A stretch of 64,000 nt of DNA from JAJEFO01 sp965209045 (GCA_965209045.1 CBDBPW010000003.1:2356001-2420000), one strand, 5' to 3'; shown: positions 1-9,635, counted from the stretch's first letter. The notes: generated from the letters alone by a model not told the origin. Numbers and translations: made by a program.

Positions 1-338
1 CACCGCTCTCTCTTGGCTGGCATATCCGGCGCGCTGCGTCGGTGATGCGAATGGGCCCTATGCGGCGGTTACGGCGAGGCGCGCCGCAGCAGCAGTGCGC
101 ACGATGCCCAAGAATCTTTCGAACAGGTTTCAAACCCCATGGATGGAGTTCTGGGAAGGCGAGAGCTTACGCGGGCTGGCCAGACCTGGCCGTGCCGCTC
201 CCAAGGACTCTCCCAAGTCGCGCCGCGATGCGCCCAAGGCCATGTTTCTATAGGCGAGATGGGCCGAACGGATTGTTTGCAACAGGATTTTGGAGACAAC
301 CGAGATATGCTGCCGCTCCTTGCCATCAAGCTGCACGC
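1..338. other. Left-edge non-coding stretch
   Basis: No gene is supported here. The open frames crossing it have the Arg/Pro/Ser-rich make-up of shadows in GC-rich DNA. It lies downstream of the stop codon of the molybdenum hydroxylase large subunit, so it should hold the 3' end of that transcript, but I see no clear terminator hairpin. Confidence 0.5.
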
Positions 339-2447
339 CTAGGCGATCACCTCCGCAATGATTGCGCCCCGAGTGATCGGCAGGTTCCTCACCCGGATGC
401 CCAATGCCGCCCTCACTGCATTGCACACGGCGGCGCCGGCCGGTCCCTGCGAAACCTCCCCTGCGCCCAGCGGAAACGCTCCGGGACGCTCGACAAGTTC
501 GACTGACACGCGCGGAACCTCGCTGAACTTCAGGATGGGGTAGTCCGTCCAGGATTCCGACGTGGTCGAGGATCCATTGACTTTCACCGCCTCCTTCAGG
601 GTCCAGCTGATCGACTGCAGCATGCCGCCCTCGACCTGGTTCTTGACACCGTCGGGACTGACCGCTTCGCCGACATCCGCGACGGCAAAGGCATGCGTCA
701 CACGCACATCTCCGTCCACCTCAAGGCACACCATGACGGCGCAGTAGCCCCCAGTGCCCTTGTAGCGCGCAAAACCCAGTCCCCATCCCGCACCCTCCGG
801 CAATGGAACCTCACGTGCCTCCCGGGTCTCGACTTCGATTCGTTCGAGAACGTCCCGTGAGCGCTGATCGGTCAGGTGCTGCAGGCGGAAATCCAGGGGC
901 GCCACGCCTATATCGTGCGCGATGTCATCCATCAGGCTCTCGATGGCAATGACGTTGTTGTAGGCGCCGAGCGACCGAAGCGCAGAAGTGCGGTAGGGCA
1001 GGTCGTGAACAAGGCGCCTCTGCACGCGGACGGCATCCACCTTGTAGGTCGGCGCCGCGTTTCGATCGGCGCCGCCTCCCCGGGCCGCGGGGACGTCCGC
1101 GGAACGCGCAGGCAGGATCGGATTCTCCAGGTAGGCCGCAGCCCGCAGATTGGGCGTGCCGCCCGCTCCTGGACGACTCGTGTGAGGTGCCGAGTTCACC
1201 ATGACATCGACTGCAGTGAGAACATTGTCCGGACCGAGAAGTGCGCGGACCTTGGTTGCCATCGCGGCACCCATTGGCGCTGCGCAGAACTCGTCGTGGC
1301 GTGACCAGACGACCTTGACCTGCCGACCGGGCACGGCGCGCGCCATCAGCACTGCATCGAACGCCACATCGTCCGCCCCGTTGTGGCCATAGCAGCCGGC
1401 GCCCGGACTGTGGATGACGCGCAGTTTCTCTTCCGCCGTCCTGAGCGCCATGGCCATCGCCTTTCGAAGCTGGAACACGCCCTGGCTGTGGGTCCAGACC
1501 GTTGCCTCGTCGCCTTCCCATACCGCCACGGCGGCGGCAGGCCCGATCGAGCCGTGAAAAATGTAGGGACGGGTCACCGTTGTCTCGTACCAACGGCCGA
1601 TGTTGCGGTTGACGTTCCCGGTCTCGACGATTGTCTCGGCATTTGCCGTCGAGCCGGCAATGACCTCGACGGGGTCGATCGCTTCAATGCGCGTTGCTTC
1701 CCACGTTCCGTTCTTCGCTGCCCATTCGGCGGCGCGCGACGAAGCAAGCGGTGAATCGGCCACAACACCGACAAAGGAGCCGTCGCGAACAACCTCGACC
1801 ACGCCGGGACGAGCCTTGAGCGCGTCCAGGTCGAGCGAAACCAGCGCCGAATGCAAGCTGGGAGGATGCACCGGCGCACCGTGGAGCATGTCCGGAGCGG
1901 CCATGTCGTGAACGAAGGGCGCGCCGACAAGGCGCTCCTTCAAGTCGATTCGCGGAATGTCCCGGAAGGTCTTCCAGCGCTCGCCCCCCGCTTTCGGCCT
2001 TGCAAGGTCGGCAACACGGCACGACAGGTCCGCGGCGGACACGAAGTCGAGCAATTGCAGGCCTGTTGACACACCATTCCGCAAAATCTCGCCATCCTCC
2101 ACTCGCAGCTCTTGCGAAGGACAGCCAAGCCGCTCGCCAGCAGCGTCAAGCATCTGGACCAACAGCGCCGATGCCGCCCAGCGAAGTGCCTGGCCTCCGA
2201 AAGAAATCGACATGCTCCCGGCGGTGAAACCCTCGTTCGGCGTCCGGTCAGTGCGGGCGGTTTCCAAGGTGACGGCGTCGGGCGAGACGCCCAGTTCGTC
2301 GGCCACCATCATCAGCAGCGCCGTGGAATTGCCCTGCCCCAGTTCCACCCGACCTGAAAGAAAGGTCACGCCGCCCGCGGGTGAGATGTCAATCCAGTCC
2401 CGCATGAGCGGAGCATCAGCAAGCGGCGGCAGCGCATCGACCGTCAT
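339..2447 (-). CDS. Molybdopterin-binding large subunit of a xanthine dehydrogenase-family hydroxylase
   Basis: This 702-residue protein is a molybdenum-cofactor subunit of the xanthine dehydrogenase/aldehyde oxidase family, closest in layout to isoquinoline 1-oxidoreductase or nicotinate dehydrogenase large subunits. Such enzymes hydroxylate N-heterocycles or oxidise aldehydes with water as oxygen donor. Visible features are the early VELGQGNSTAL segment near residue 34 and the C-terminal GAGE motif, whose Glu (about residue 664) is the expected active-site base. It starts with ATG four bases after the stop of the [2Fe-2S] subunit, so the two are co-transcribed. There is no N-terminal Tat-type leader and no C-terminal cytochrome c domain, both common in relatives, so the enzyme may be cytoplasmic with an unidentified electron acceptor. 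The substrate cannot be told from sequence. Confidence 0.88.
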   Translation of the reverse strand: MTVDALPPLADAPLMRDWIDISPAGGVTFLSGRVELGQGNSTALLMMVADELGVSPDAVTLETARTDRTPNEGFTAGSMSISFGGQALRWAASALLVQMLDAAGERLGCPSQELRVEDGEILRNGVSTGLQLLDFVSAADLSCRVADLARPKAGGERWKTFRDIPRIDLKERLVGAPFVHDMAAPDMLHGAPVHPPSLHSALVSLDLDALKARPGVVEVVRDGSFVGVVADSPLASSRAAEWAAKNGTWEATRIEAIDPVEVIAGSTANAETIVETGNVNRNIGRWYETTVTRPYIFHGSIGPAAAVAVWEGDEATVWTHSQGVFQLRKAMAMALRTAEEKLRVIHSPGAGCYGHNGADDVAFDAVLMARAVPGRQVKVVWSRHDEFCAAPMGAAMATKVRALLGPDNVLTAVDVMVNSAPHTSRPGAGGTPNLRAAAYLENPILPARSADVPAARGGGADRNAAPTYKVDAVRVQRRLVHDLPYRTSALRSLGAYNNVIAIESLMDDIAHDIGVAPLDFRLQHLTDQRSRDVLERIEVETREAREVPLPEGAGWGLGFARYKGTGGYCAVMVCLEVDGDVRVTHAFAVADVGEAVSPDGVKNQVEGGMLQSISWTLKEAVKVNGSSTTSESWTDYPILKFSEVPRVSVELVERPGAFPLGAGEVSQGPAGAAVCNAVRAALGIRVRNLPITRGAIIAEVIA

Positions 2448-2451
2448 GCCT

Positions 2452-2931
2452 TCACCTGCTGATCATGTGCCGTGCCGCATCCTCGACCGCATCAAGGATG
2501 CGGGCGTGAACGCCACAGCGACACAGGTTCCCGTCCAGCGCTTCGGCGATTCTGGCGCGGCTCGGTGGAGCCGACTCACCCTCGAGGAGTGCCCTGGCCG
2601 CCATCAGGATGCCAGGCAGACAGTATCCGCACTGACCGGCCTGGTGATCCAGAAACGCCGCAACCAGCGGATGCGGCGGATCGCCATCCAGGCCTTCCGC
2701 AGTCTCGACTCGTTTCCCGGCGACCTCGCCTGCAGGCAAGTCGCAGGACATCACGGCCTGCCCGTCGACCATGACGGTACAGGAGCCGCACGTGCCCTGG
2801 CCGCAGCCGAAGCGCGTCGCCATGAGACCCAAGGTCTCTCGCAGGACGTGAAGAAGGGGCATCATTGGGTCGACAACGAACGACCGATTCTCGCCGTTCA
2901 CCCTGCAGGACACCTCTCGAACTTCCGGCAT
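2452..2931 (-). CDS. [2Fe-2S] small subunit of the molybdenum hydroxylase
   Basis: The 159-residue protein carries two [2Fe-2S] clusters that pass electrons from the molybdenum centre. The plant-ferredoxin-type cluster is seen as Cys43, Cys48, Cys51 and Cys63 (CGQGTCGSC then C), and the second cluster as Cys101, Cys104, Cys137 and Cys139 (CGYC and CRC). Length and order match the small subunits of two-component hydroxylases of the xanthine dehydrogenase family. I chose the ATG at 2931, preceded by GGGAG; a TTG three bases upstream is also possible. It is the first gene of a two-gene unit with the large subunit. No FAD-domain subunit is present nearby, as in isoquinoline or nicotinate dehydrogenases. 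Confidence 0.9.
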   Translation of the reverse strand: MPEVREVSCRVNGENRSFVVDPMMPLLHVLRETLGLMATRFGCGQGTCGSCTVMVDGQAVMSCDLPAGEVAGKRVETAEGLDGDPPHPLVAAFLDHQAGQCGYCLPGILMAARALLEGESAPPSRARIAEALDGNLCRCGVHARILDAVEDAARHMISR

Positions 2932-3410
2932 CAATCGCCATCTCCCGTGATCAACGCCCGATCAATGCCATCATCAGAATCTGCCATCAATGCCCGATAT
3001 CTGGTCATGAGACGGGCCCGTCCGCACGGTTGAGCACCCAGCGGCAACGGCTCGGTTCATGCGGCACGATCAGTCTTGGGCTGAGCATGTCCCCTTCCCG
3101 GACCGGGTGGCTCGCCACGCGGCTGGCGCCAGGAATCGCCGCCTCGGGAAAATTGACCGAAGGCGTGGCCCCTTCCCCTCCGAGGACGCCCTGCGAGGAC
3201 ATCGGCATGGACAAGCCGTCCGACGCTTCCGCTCTCATGAGTCGAGCGCGGGCGCGCACGGGCACTGTGACAGCTGGCGACGAACTGCCAGACAGCGGGT
3301 CTTCACGGCTGACAGCCCGGCACCGGAGCCGCGCAATTCGGGCACGGACGTCAACGCTTGCCTTTTCGTGCGAGCCGTAAAACGGACGGCTTGCCGACAG
3401 CGCCCGTCGC
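2932..3410. other. Intergenic region upstream of the molybdenum hydroxylase genes
   Basis: This gap of about 480 bases separates the aldehyde dehydrogenase from the hydroxylase genes. A minus-strand frame runs through it, but its product matches nothing I recognise and is probably non-coding. It presumably holds the promoter for the hydroxylase pair; I cannot pin a -35/-10. Confidence 0.4.
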
Positions 3411-4847
3411 CTACCACTCGGTCGAGATGTACTGGGTCTCCTGGAATTCGAGCATGCCTTCTTTCCCGCCTTCGCGACCCAGGCCCGACTGCTTGACGCC
3501 GCCGAACGGTGCGGCCGGATCGGACACGAGACCACGATTCAATCCGATCATGCCAAATTCAAGGCGCTCGGCAATTCCCATGCCTCGGCGCATGTCCTTC
3601 GTGTAGAGGTACGCGACGAGACCGTACTGGGTGTCGTTTGCCCGACGGATGACCTCGTCCTCGTCCCGGAATGTCTGGATTGCGGCAACCGGGCCGAAGA
3701 TCTCGTCATGAAGGCACTCGGCATCGTCCGGGACGTTGGTCATCACGGTAGGCGGATAGTAGAACCCGGGACCATTGGGACGAACGCCGCCAATCTTGAG
3801 TTCCGCGCCCTTGGCTACAGCGTCACGCACGAAGTGATCGACCTTGTCGCGGGTCTCCGCGTTGACAAGAGGTCCGACATCGATGCCCTCCTCAAGGCCG
3901 TTGCCCATCTTCAGCGCGGCCATCCTTGCCGTGAAGCGCTCGACGAATGCACCCTCGATCTCCTCGTGGACGTAGATGCGGTTGGCTGCAGTGCAGGCCT
4001 CGCCAAGGTTGCGCATCTTTGCGACCATCAACCCCTCCGCGGCAGCGTCCAGGTCGGCATCCTTGCAGACGATGAATGGTGCGTTGCCGCCAAGTTCCAT
4101 TGCCGGCTTGACGACATTGTCCGCCGCCGAGCGCAGGAGCTTGCGCCCGACCTCGGTCGAGCCCGTGAAAGACACGACCCGCACCCTGGGGTCGGCCAGC
4201 ATTGCGTCCACGACCGCCCCGGAGGAGCGCGAGGGAAGCACGTTGACGACGCCGGCGGGCACCCCTGCCTCCTCGAGGATCGGCATGAGGGCCAGCATAG
4301 TCAGGGGCGTTTCCGAGGCCGGCTTGATGACGACAGGGCAACCTGCCGCCAGGGCAGGACCGATCTTTCGTGCACCCATGGCAGCCGGATAGTTCCATGG
4401 CGTCACCAGGACGGCTATTCCCGCCGGCTTTTGGTGAACGACGATGCGGGCGCCCGTAGCCGGCGCCAGGCCGACATGCCCTGCAGACCGAACCGCCTCC
4501 TCGGCGTACCAGCGAAAGAACTCGGCGGCGTACCGCGCCTCGCCTGTCGCGTCCGCCCCGGCCTTGCCGTTCTCCAGCGTGATCAGGCGTGCAATGTCGT
4601 CGATCCGCTTCACGAAGAGCTCGTACGCGCGGCGGAGCACTTCGCCTCTCTCGCGCGGACTTCTGGCACTCCAGTCGGCGAAGGCCGATTCGGCGGCATC
4701 AAGACATGCCATGGCGTCTTCGACGGTCCCTGACGCGACAGCGGCGAGGGCAGTTTCATCCGCCGGGTTCAAGACGTCGAAACTGCCGCCGTCAAGAGCG
4801 TCGCGCCAATGGCCGCCGATATAGAGCTTGTTCAGGAATTCGGTCAT
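3411..4847 (-). CDS. NAD(P)-dependent aldehyde dehydrogenase, succinate-semialdehyde dehydrogenase type
   Basis: The 478-residue protein is a full-length aldehyde dehydrogenase that oxidises an aldehyde to its acid with NAD(P)+. The class-defining residues are visible: Asn152 in the TPWNYP motif, the Lys of VVIKPASETPL, the FTGSTEVGR nucleotide-binding segment, Glu251 in MELGGNAPF and the catalytic nucleophile Cys285 in GEACTAANR. The spacing and motif wording fit the GabD/succinate-semialdehyde group, although related semialdehydes are possible. It begins with ATG after a GAGG-like ribosome site. It lies between a decayed hydrolase and a molybdenum hydroxylase on the same strand, suggesting a role in a catabolic pathway that yields an aldehyde. 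Confidence 0.9.
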   Translation of the reverse strand: MTEFLNKLYIGGHWRDALDGGSFDVLNPADETALAAVASGTVEDAMACLDAAESAFADWSARSPRERGEVLRRAYELFVKRIDDIARLITLENGKAGADATGEARYAAEFFRWYAEEAVRSAGHVGLAPATGARIVVHQKPAGIAVLVTPWNYPAAMGARKIGPALAAGCPVVIKPASETPLTMLALMPILEEAGVPAGVVNVLPSRSSGAVVDAMLADPRVRVVSFTGSTEVGRKLLRSAADNVVKPAMELGGNAPFIVCKDADLDAAAEGLMVAKMRNLGEACTAANRIYVHEEIEGAFVERFTARMAALKMGNGLEEGIDVGPLVNAETRDKVDHFVRDAVAKGAELKIGGVRPNGPGFYYPPTVMTNVPDDAECLHDEIFGPVAAIQTFRDEDEVIRRANDTQYGLVAYLYTKDMRRGMGIAERLEFGMIGLNRGLVSDPAAPFGGVKQSGLGREGGKEGMLEFQETQYISTEW

Positions 4848-4931
4848 TTGCGGTCCTCGTCAGGTGCAGGAAACTCGGGACATGTGCGGAATTGCGCAGC
4901 CGTGCCCCGCACGAGGCCCTCAGCCACTTTT

Positions 4932-5468
4932 TCAATGCCGCATTTTTTTTGCAGGTTGCTCCAAGGTCGGCAAGTGCCCTGCGCCCGGAACAATGACCAG
5001 CCTTGAGCCAGAGATCACTTCATGCATGAAATCGTGCCGATCCACCGGGCCAAGCCGACTTTCCTGCCCGCACAATGCAAGAGTTGGCACTGCGAAGCCA
5101 CACAGCGATTCGCTCTGGTCCGGTCGGGATCGAACCGCGCGGCGCTGCGCGGTGAATGCCGTCGGTGCGGGACATTCCGACATCTCCAGGCAGGAATCCG
5201 GTAGCGAGCCCTTCACTGAGCCGTTCGCGAGACAGTTCGGCATGATCTCTTCGAATGACCCTGGGGAGATCGGCATTCATCACGTTTCCGACCGGCGCGT
5301 CACTCAGCGCGGCCCTTTCGGGTGGCTCCAGGAACGGGTTCGCGTCCATGAGGGCCGTGCGCCTGGTACGATCATTGCCGGTCGCTCTACCGAGAATTCA
5401 GCGATCTGCAGGGCAAAGAGACGTCCATCACACATTGCGCCGGGAACGAAAAGGTGCGGTTCCGGCAT
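4932..5468 (-). pseudogene. Decayed alpha/beta hydrolase
   Basis: Three pieces of one alpha/beta hydrolase can be read in different minus-strand frames. The N-terminus (about 5468-5370) contains LFVPGAMCDGRLF; a middle piece (about 5349-5250) contains NPFLEPPERAAL; the C-terminal piece (about 5255-4935) contains RPDQSE, VPTLALCGQ and GAGHLPTLEQP with the catalytic-His region. These match in order a small hydrolase that normally reads through to the C-terminus. The segment with the Gly-x-Ser-x-Gly nucleophile elbow, roughly 50 residues, is missing, and at least one further frameshift and a shortened 3' end are present. The gene cannot make an active enzyme. It lies next to an intact, distantly related hydrolase. 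Confidence 0.75.
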
Positions 5469-5635
5469 CAGTTGCACGCATGCACCTTGCCTCCAAAAGA
5501 TCAGCCGCAGCGCGGGAAAGTCCTGTCCCCTCATGGTAGAGATGAGGACCACGGTTGCATGATCGACAAGATCTGCGCCAAGGGACTGTGGCACCAAATC
5601 TTGACACCGCCGGCGTGTCGACAGTTTGCAGTCTT

Positions 5636-6403
5636 TCAAGAGGTCAAGCTGGTATGTTCTCTCGTTTCCGGCAACTGGCTGCCAAGTGTTGATGTCGGAG
5701 CAACGGCTTTCAGCCCGACTCGTACCGCAGCGGCGACCCGTTCCGGCGCTTCGATCAACGCAAAATGACCAAGCCCGTCCACGACTGACAAGTGTGCCAA
5801 CTTTGCCCCCGCGACGATTTCACGAATGGGGTCAGCGGGTGTCAGTCTGTCTTCGGATCCAGTCACGAAGACGAGTGGCAGTACGGTGTCCTTCAGCAGT
5901 TTTTCCGAGCTGGGGCGAGAGGCTGCCAACTCGGTTTGTGCCATGATTAGGTCTGTGGTGCTCTCGGCCATTGACACAACGAAGTCCCTAAGCGCCGTAT
6001 TGTGAATCGCCGACATCGCCGTCCAGTTCTCGCTGATCCAGCCGCGAGCATCGCCGCCCAGAACGCGGTCGCGCACCGCCTCTCGGTTCGCGCGGTTCCC
6101 CGGCGGATCGGGAAAAGGACTGCATGCCAAAAGCACCAAGGCCCTTGCGGCCCCAAGCACCCCAAGATTGTGGGCCAGTACCAGTGCTCCTAGGCTGAAG
6201 CCACATACGATTTCTCCACCGGTCACCGCCGCCTTGAGCCGAGACCCGAAATCCCGGACATCGGGTGCATCGACGGCAACAAAGCGCCGATTGCCATGCC
6301 TTATTCCAAGGTTGTCAAGAAGGGGATCGAAGACGCGGTCCGTGCACAGTGTACCGGGGAGCAGAACCCACCTGTCCGTATCTTCCGCGGTCTCGCGCGT
6401 CAT
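5636..6403 (-). CDS. Alpha/beta fold hydrolase
   Basis: The 255-residue protein is an alpha/beta hydrolase. It shows an oxyanion-side LLPGTLC motif near residue 14, the nucleophile elbow CGFSLG with Ser70, an acid-side segment VFVTGSEDRLTP, and the His of GLGHFALIEAPE near residue 222. I chose the ATG at 6403 with a GAGCAGG site just upstream; the frame is open for 38 further codons with no better start. It follows the LacI regulator after about 280 bases on the same strand and is probably the last or a separately read gene of the sugar-transporter region. The substrate, probably an ester or a C-C bond, is unknown. Confidence 0.8.
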   Translation of the reverse strand: MTRETAEDTDRWVLLPGTLCTDRVFDPLLDNLGIRHGNRRFVAVDAPDVRDFGSRLKAAVTGGEIVCGFSLGALVLAHNLGVLGAARALVLLACSPFPDPPGNRANREAVRDRVLGGDARGWISENWTAMSAIHNTALRDFVVSMAESTTDLIMAQTELAASRPSSEKLLKDTVLPLVFVTGSEDRLTPADPIREIVAGAKLAHLSVVDGLGHFALIEAPERVAAAVRVGLKAVAPTSTLGSQLPETREHTSLTS

Positions 6404-6684
6404 GACCTGCTCAGCCACCATGCCATAGTCTGGGATCAAGTGCGCTTTGGCGACATAGCCCTGGGCGTCGCCCACCGCCTTGCCCACACTCGCGGGCCTC
6501 TCGCCCACAGGATCCACAGGACAGCAACAACAACCCTTTCATCCTTTGGACTCCAGGGAGGTGATGGTGGAAGGGAAAAAGCGCTTGACGGGAGGGGGAT
6601 CACAAGAGTCCCCTGCGCGAGTTCCATGGCGGGCATCGGCTTCGGTTTGGGCACTTCGGGTCACTTCCAAGCTCCTGGCTTTCT

Positions 6685-7740
6685 TCAATCCTGAATGTCG
6701 GCCGATGGTACTTGAGCGCTGCGCTTTTGCCCTTTGGGCAAGCGGGCAGAGCCCCGCACAATCAGTTCTCCGGAAATCTCGATCTTTTCGGGCGGTCTTG
6801 CGTTGTCCTGGATTTCGTTCATCAGCAGCCTCGCGGTCGCTTCAATCATCCGTTGGAGCGGCTGCCTGACTGTTGTCAGATCGAAGGTCTTCCAATTCGC
6901 CATCGGCGCGTCGTCGTACCCGATGACCGAGACGTCATCGGGTACGCGCAGGCCAAGTTCCTCCCGCAACACCTCAAGCACGCCGAAGGCCATGTGATCA
7001 TTGGCAACGAACAGCGCATCGGGCGGCGTGGCACCCGCGAACAAGAGGCGGGTTTCACTCATCGCAACGTTTCGCCGGAAATGGCAGTCGGTGCAGGCAA
7101 CCGGCTCCAGACTTGCCTCCTCCATCGCCGCAAGAAACCCGCGCTTGCGATCCACGCCATTCAGGGCTTCACGCCAACCTGCCAGATGTGCAATCCGCCG
7201 GTGACCCGCATTGATCAGGAACTCCGTCGCCTGCCTGCCACCCTCGAAATTCGAGGCGGTCACCATCGATGTTGCCGGATCGCACTGGCCGCGATTGAGC
7301 AGAACGCAGGGAATTCCCGACTTTCGGACGCGCGACACCAGCTCGTTCGCCATGCTTATGCTGGCCAGGATGATGCCATCGACCTGATCGGCGAGCAGGT
7401 CATCAACTATGGCGTCAACCTCTTCCGTGCGATTGCCCGCAAAGTAGACCGTGACCGAATAGCCTTGACCATTCAGCGCTTTGGAAAGCCGCTGCAAGGC
7501 CTCGCCGAAGAACCCGTTCTTGAGGTAGGCAAGGACAATTCCGATGCGGAACGAGTTGCCGGAATGCAGCGACCGCGCAACAAGATTGGGAATGTACCCC
7601 AACTCCCTGGCGACAGCCCGCACACGTGCGGCTTTCTCTGGATCGACTGCGGTCGAGCTATTGAAGACACGGCTGACCGTCGGCTGGCTGACACCGGCCG
7701 CCTTCGCCACATCTCTTGACGTAACTCTCGCCGATCCCAT
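6685..7740 (-). CDS. LacI-family transcriptional regulator of the sugar-type ABC importer
   Basis: The 351-residue protein has the LacI layout: an N-terminal helix-turn-helix (residues about 5-25, VTSRDVAKAAGVSQPTVSRV), a hinge helix ending near residue 60, and a periplasmic-binding-protein-like effector domain. It starts four bases after the stop of the UgpC-type ATPase gene, so it is the tail gene of the importer operon and likely senses the transported compound or a derivative. A 14-base CG-centred palindrome upstream of the binding-protein gene (11983-11996) is a plausible binding site. Proteins of this kind usually repress until the effector binds. The effector is not identifiable. Confidence 0.93.
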   Translation of the reverse strand: MGSARVTSRDVAKAAGVSQPTVSRVFNSSTAVDPEKAARVRAVARELGYIPNLVARSLHSGNSFRIGIVLAYLKNGFFGEALQRLSKALNGQGYSVTVYFAGNRTEEVDAIVDDLLADQVDGIILASISMANELVSRVRKSGIPCVLLNRGQCDPATSMVTASNFEGGRQATEFLINAGHRRIAHLAGWREALNGVDRKRGFLAAMEEASLEPVACTDCHFRRNVAMSETRLLFAGATPPDALFVANDHMAFGVLEVLREELGLRVPDDVSVIGYDDAPMANWKTFDLTTVRQPLQRMIEATARLLMNEIQDNARPPEKIEISGELIVRGSARLPKGQKRSAQVPSADIQD

Positions 7741-7744
7741 GCAG

Positions 7745-8803
7745 CTAGATCCTGATCCGGTCCTCGGTTTCCGGATCGAACAGGTACAAGTGGTCGGCGT
7801 TCAGGCTGATCCCGACCACGTCGTCCTGTTCCTTGCGCAAATGCCGGTCGCCACGGGCGATCACTCTTTGCCGACCCCATTGGACGGTCAGCAGGGTGCT
7901 CTCACCCGTGTTCTCGAAGGCGTATATCTTGACATCTATGTCTCCCTGTCCCGCCTCGTGAACATTCATGTCATCGGCACGCACCCCCAAAATGGCTCTG
8001 TCGCGGTCCGCAGCGTTCAGTTTGACCAGACGTGTCCCGCCGGTGGTGACGAACTCGCCCCCTTCGACTGATCCGTTGATCAGGTTCATCGCGGGCGAGC
8101 CAATGAACCCGGCGACAAAGAGGTTCGCCGGATCGTTGTAGATCTCGTCCGGCGAACCGAGCTGCTGGATCACTCCGTGCTTCATCACGGCCACGCGGTC
8201 GGCCAACGTCATCGCCTCGATCTGGTCGTGGGTCACGTAGACCGTGGTGACCTGAAGCTCCCTCGACAAGTGCTTTAGCTCGGCCCGCATGGTCACGCGC
8301 AGCTTGGCGTCGAGATTGGACAGCGGCTCGTCCATCAGGAAGACCTTGGGCGTTCTCACGATGGCCCGGGCAAGCGCGACGCGCTGGCGCTGCCCGCCGG
8401 AAAGCGCCTTGGGCTTCCGGTCGAGAAACTGGGTCAATTCCACCTGTTCTGCGGCTTTCTCGACCCGCGGATTGATCTCGGACTTGGCGACTCCGCGCGC
8501 CCTGAGCGGGTAGGCGATGTTCTCGAAGATCGTCATGTGCGGATAAAGACCGTAGTTCTGGAACACCATCGCAACGTCCCGGTCCTTGGGCAGATCGTCG
8601 TTGACCATCCGGTCGCCGATCCAGACCTCGCCCTCTGTCGGATCTTCCAGCCCCGCGATCATCCGCATGGTCGTCGTCTTGCCACACCCCGAGGGGCCAA
8701 GAAGCACGAGGAACTCGCGGTCCTTGACATGCAGCGACTGACTGTCGACGCCGACGAATTCGCCCCAGCGCTTGGTCAGGTTGTTGAGTTTGATCTCAGC
8801 CAT
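7745..8803 (-). CDS. ugpC: ABC importer ATPase, UgpC/MalK type
   Basis: The 352-residue ATPase energises the sugar-type importer from the cytoplasmic face of the membrane. It has Walker A GPSGCGKTT (residues 36-44), the Q-loop Gln near residue 82, signature LSGGQ (134-138), Walker B VFLMDEP (about 154-160), the switch His in VTHDQIEAMTLADR, and a C-terminal TOBE-type regulatory region. Length and order match UgpC/MalK proteins of CUT1 importers for oligosaccharides, polyols or glycerol-phosphate compounds. Its stop is four bases before the start of the LacI regulator, and it follows the second permease gene by one base. Confidence 0.93.
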   Translation of the reverse strand: MAEIKLNNLTKRWGEFVGVDSQSLHVKDREFLVLLGPSGCGKTTTMRMIAGLEDPTEGEVWIGDRMVNDDLPKDRDVAMVFQNYGLYPHMTIFENIAYPLRARGVAKSEINPRVEKAAEQVELTQFLDRKPKALSGGQRQRVALARAIVRTPKVFLMDEPLSNLDAKLRVTMRAELKHLSRELQVTTVYVTHDQIEAMTLADRVAVMKHGVIQQLGSPDEIYNDPANLFVAGFIGSPAMNLINGSVEGGEFVTTGGTRLVKLNAADRDRAILGVRADDMNVHEAGQGDIDVKIYAFENTGESTLLTVQWGRQRVIARGDRHLRKEQDDVVGISLNADHLYLFDPETEDRIRI

Positions 8804-8804
8804 T

Positions 8805-9632
8805 CTAACGCACTGCCCCCATGGTCATGCCTTGCACGAAGTACCTCCGGATCATCAGGGCGAGCACGAACATCGGCGCCATGATGATGATGCCCGCCGC
8901 GGAAAGCAGGTTCCAAAGGTCGCCCTCCTCCCCCTTGAACAGGGCCAGTCCGATTGGCAGCGTCACCGCCTCCTTGTTGGTCAGGATCAGCGCGAAGAGG
9001 AACTCGTTCCAGGCAATGATAAAGCAGAAAATGGCGCTGGTCAGCAAACCCGGGGCAGCCATCGGCAAGACGATGTTGCGGATCACCTGCAAGCGGGACG
9101 ACCCGTCGACCATCGCGGCCTCCTCGGTGTCCATCGGAATGCCATCGATGAAGCCCTTGATCATCCAGATCGCGAACGGCATGACGATGGCGAGGTTCAC
9201 GAGTATCAGCCCGGTCCGCGTATCCAGCAGCCCGATGTCCCGGAACATCACGAAGAATGGCAGGATGATGACCACCGCAGGCACGAACTGCGTGGCCAGG
9301 ATGATCACCAGCATCATCGTCTCGCCTCGCATGCTGAACCGGCTGAAGGAATAGGCCGCGAGCGTGGCAATGGGGATTGCGATGATCACGGTCACCAAGG
9401 CCACGAAGGTGGAATTGAACAGCTTCTCGCCCAACCGATACGGATCATCGAAAACGATGTCGAAGTTTTCCAGGGTCGGTGTGAAGAACAGCTTCAACTG
9501 ATAGACATCCACATGCGTCTTGAAGGCGGCAAGGAATATCCAGACAATCGGCACCAGCATGATGAAAACGGCGACCAGGATCAGAACCGTGTGCACGGCA
9601 CTCCAGAATTGCCTTCTTTGCTTTCCGGTCAT
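8805..9632 (-). CDS. Carbohydrate-type ABC permease, MalG family
   Basis: The 275-residue membrane protein has six predicted spanning segments and the cytoplasmic EAA loop (EEAAMVDGSSR... with a Gly ten residues on) that docks on the ATPase. Short N-terminus and single core domain fit the MalG/UgpE partner of CUT1 importers. It lies three bases after the MalF-type gene and directly before the ATPase gene, so the two permeases and ATPase are one translation unit. The substrate cannot be read from the sequence. Confidence 0.92.
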   Translation of the reverse strand: MTGKQRRQFWSAVHTVLILVAVFIMLVPIVWIFLAAFKTHVDVYQLKLFFTPTLENFDIVFDDPYRLGEKLFNSTFVALVTVIIAIPIATLAAYSFSRFSMRGETMMLVIILATQFVPAVVIILPFFVMFRDIGLLDTRTGLILVNLAIVMPFAIWMIKGFIDGIPMDTEEAAMVDGSSRLQVIRNIVLPMAAPGLLTSAIFCFIIAWNEFLFALILTNKEAVTLPIGLALFKGEEGDLWNLLSAAGIIIMAPMFVLALMIRRYFVQGMTMGAVR

Positions 9633-9635
9633 CGC

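Noticed and set aside
3005..3535. Minus-strand frame in the gap between the aldehyde dehydrogenase and the hydroxylase genes
   Set aside because: It overlaps the end of the aldehyde dehydrogenase, has no ribosome site and its translation resembles nothing I know.
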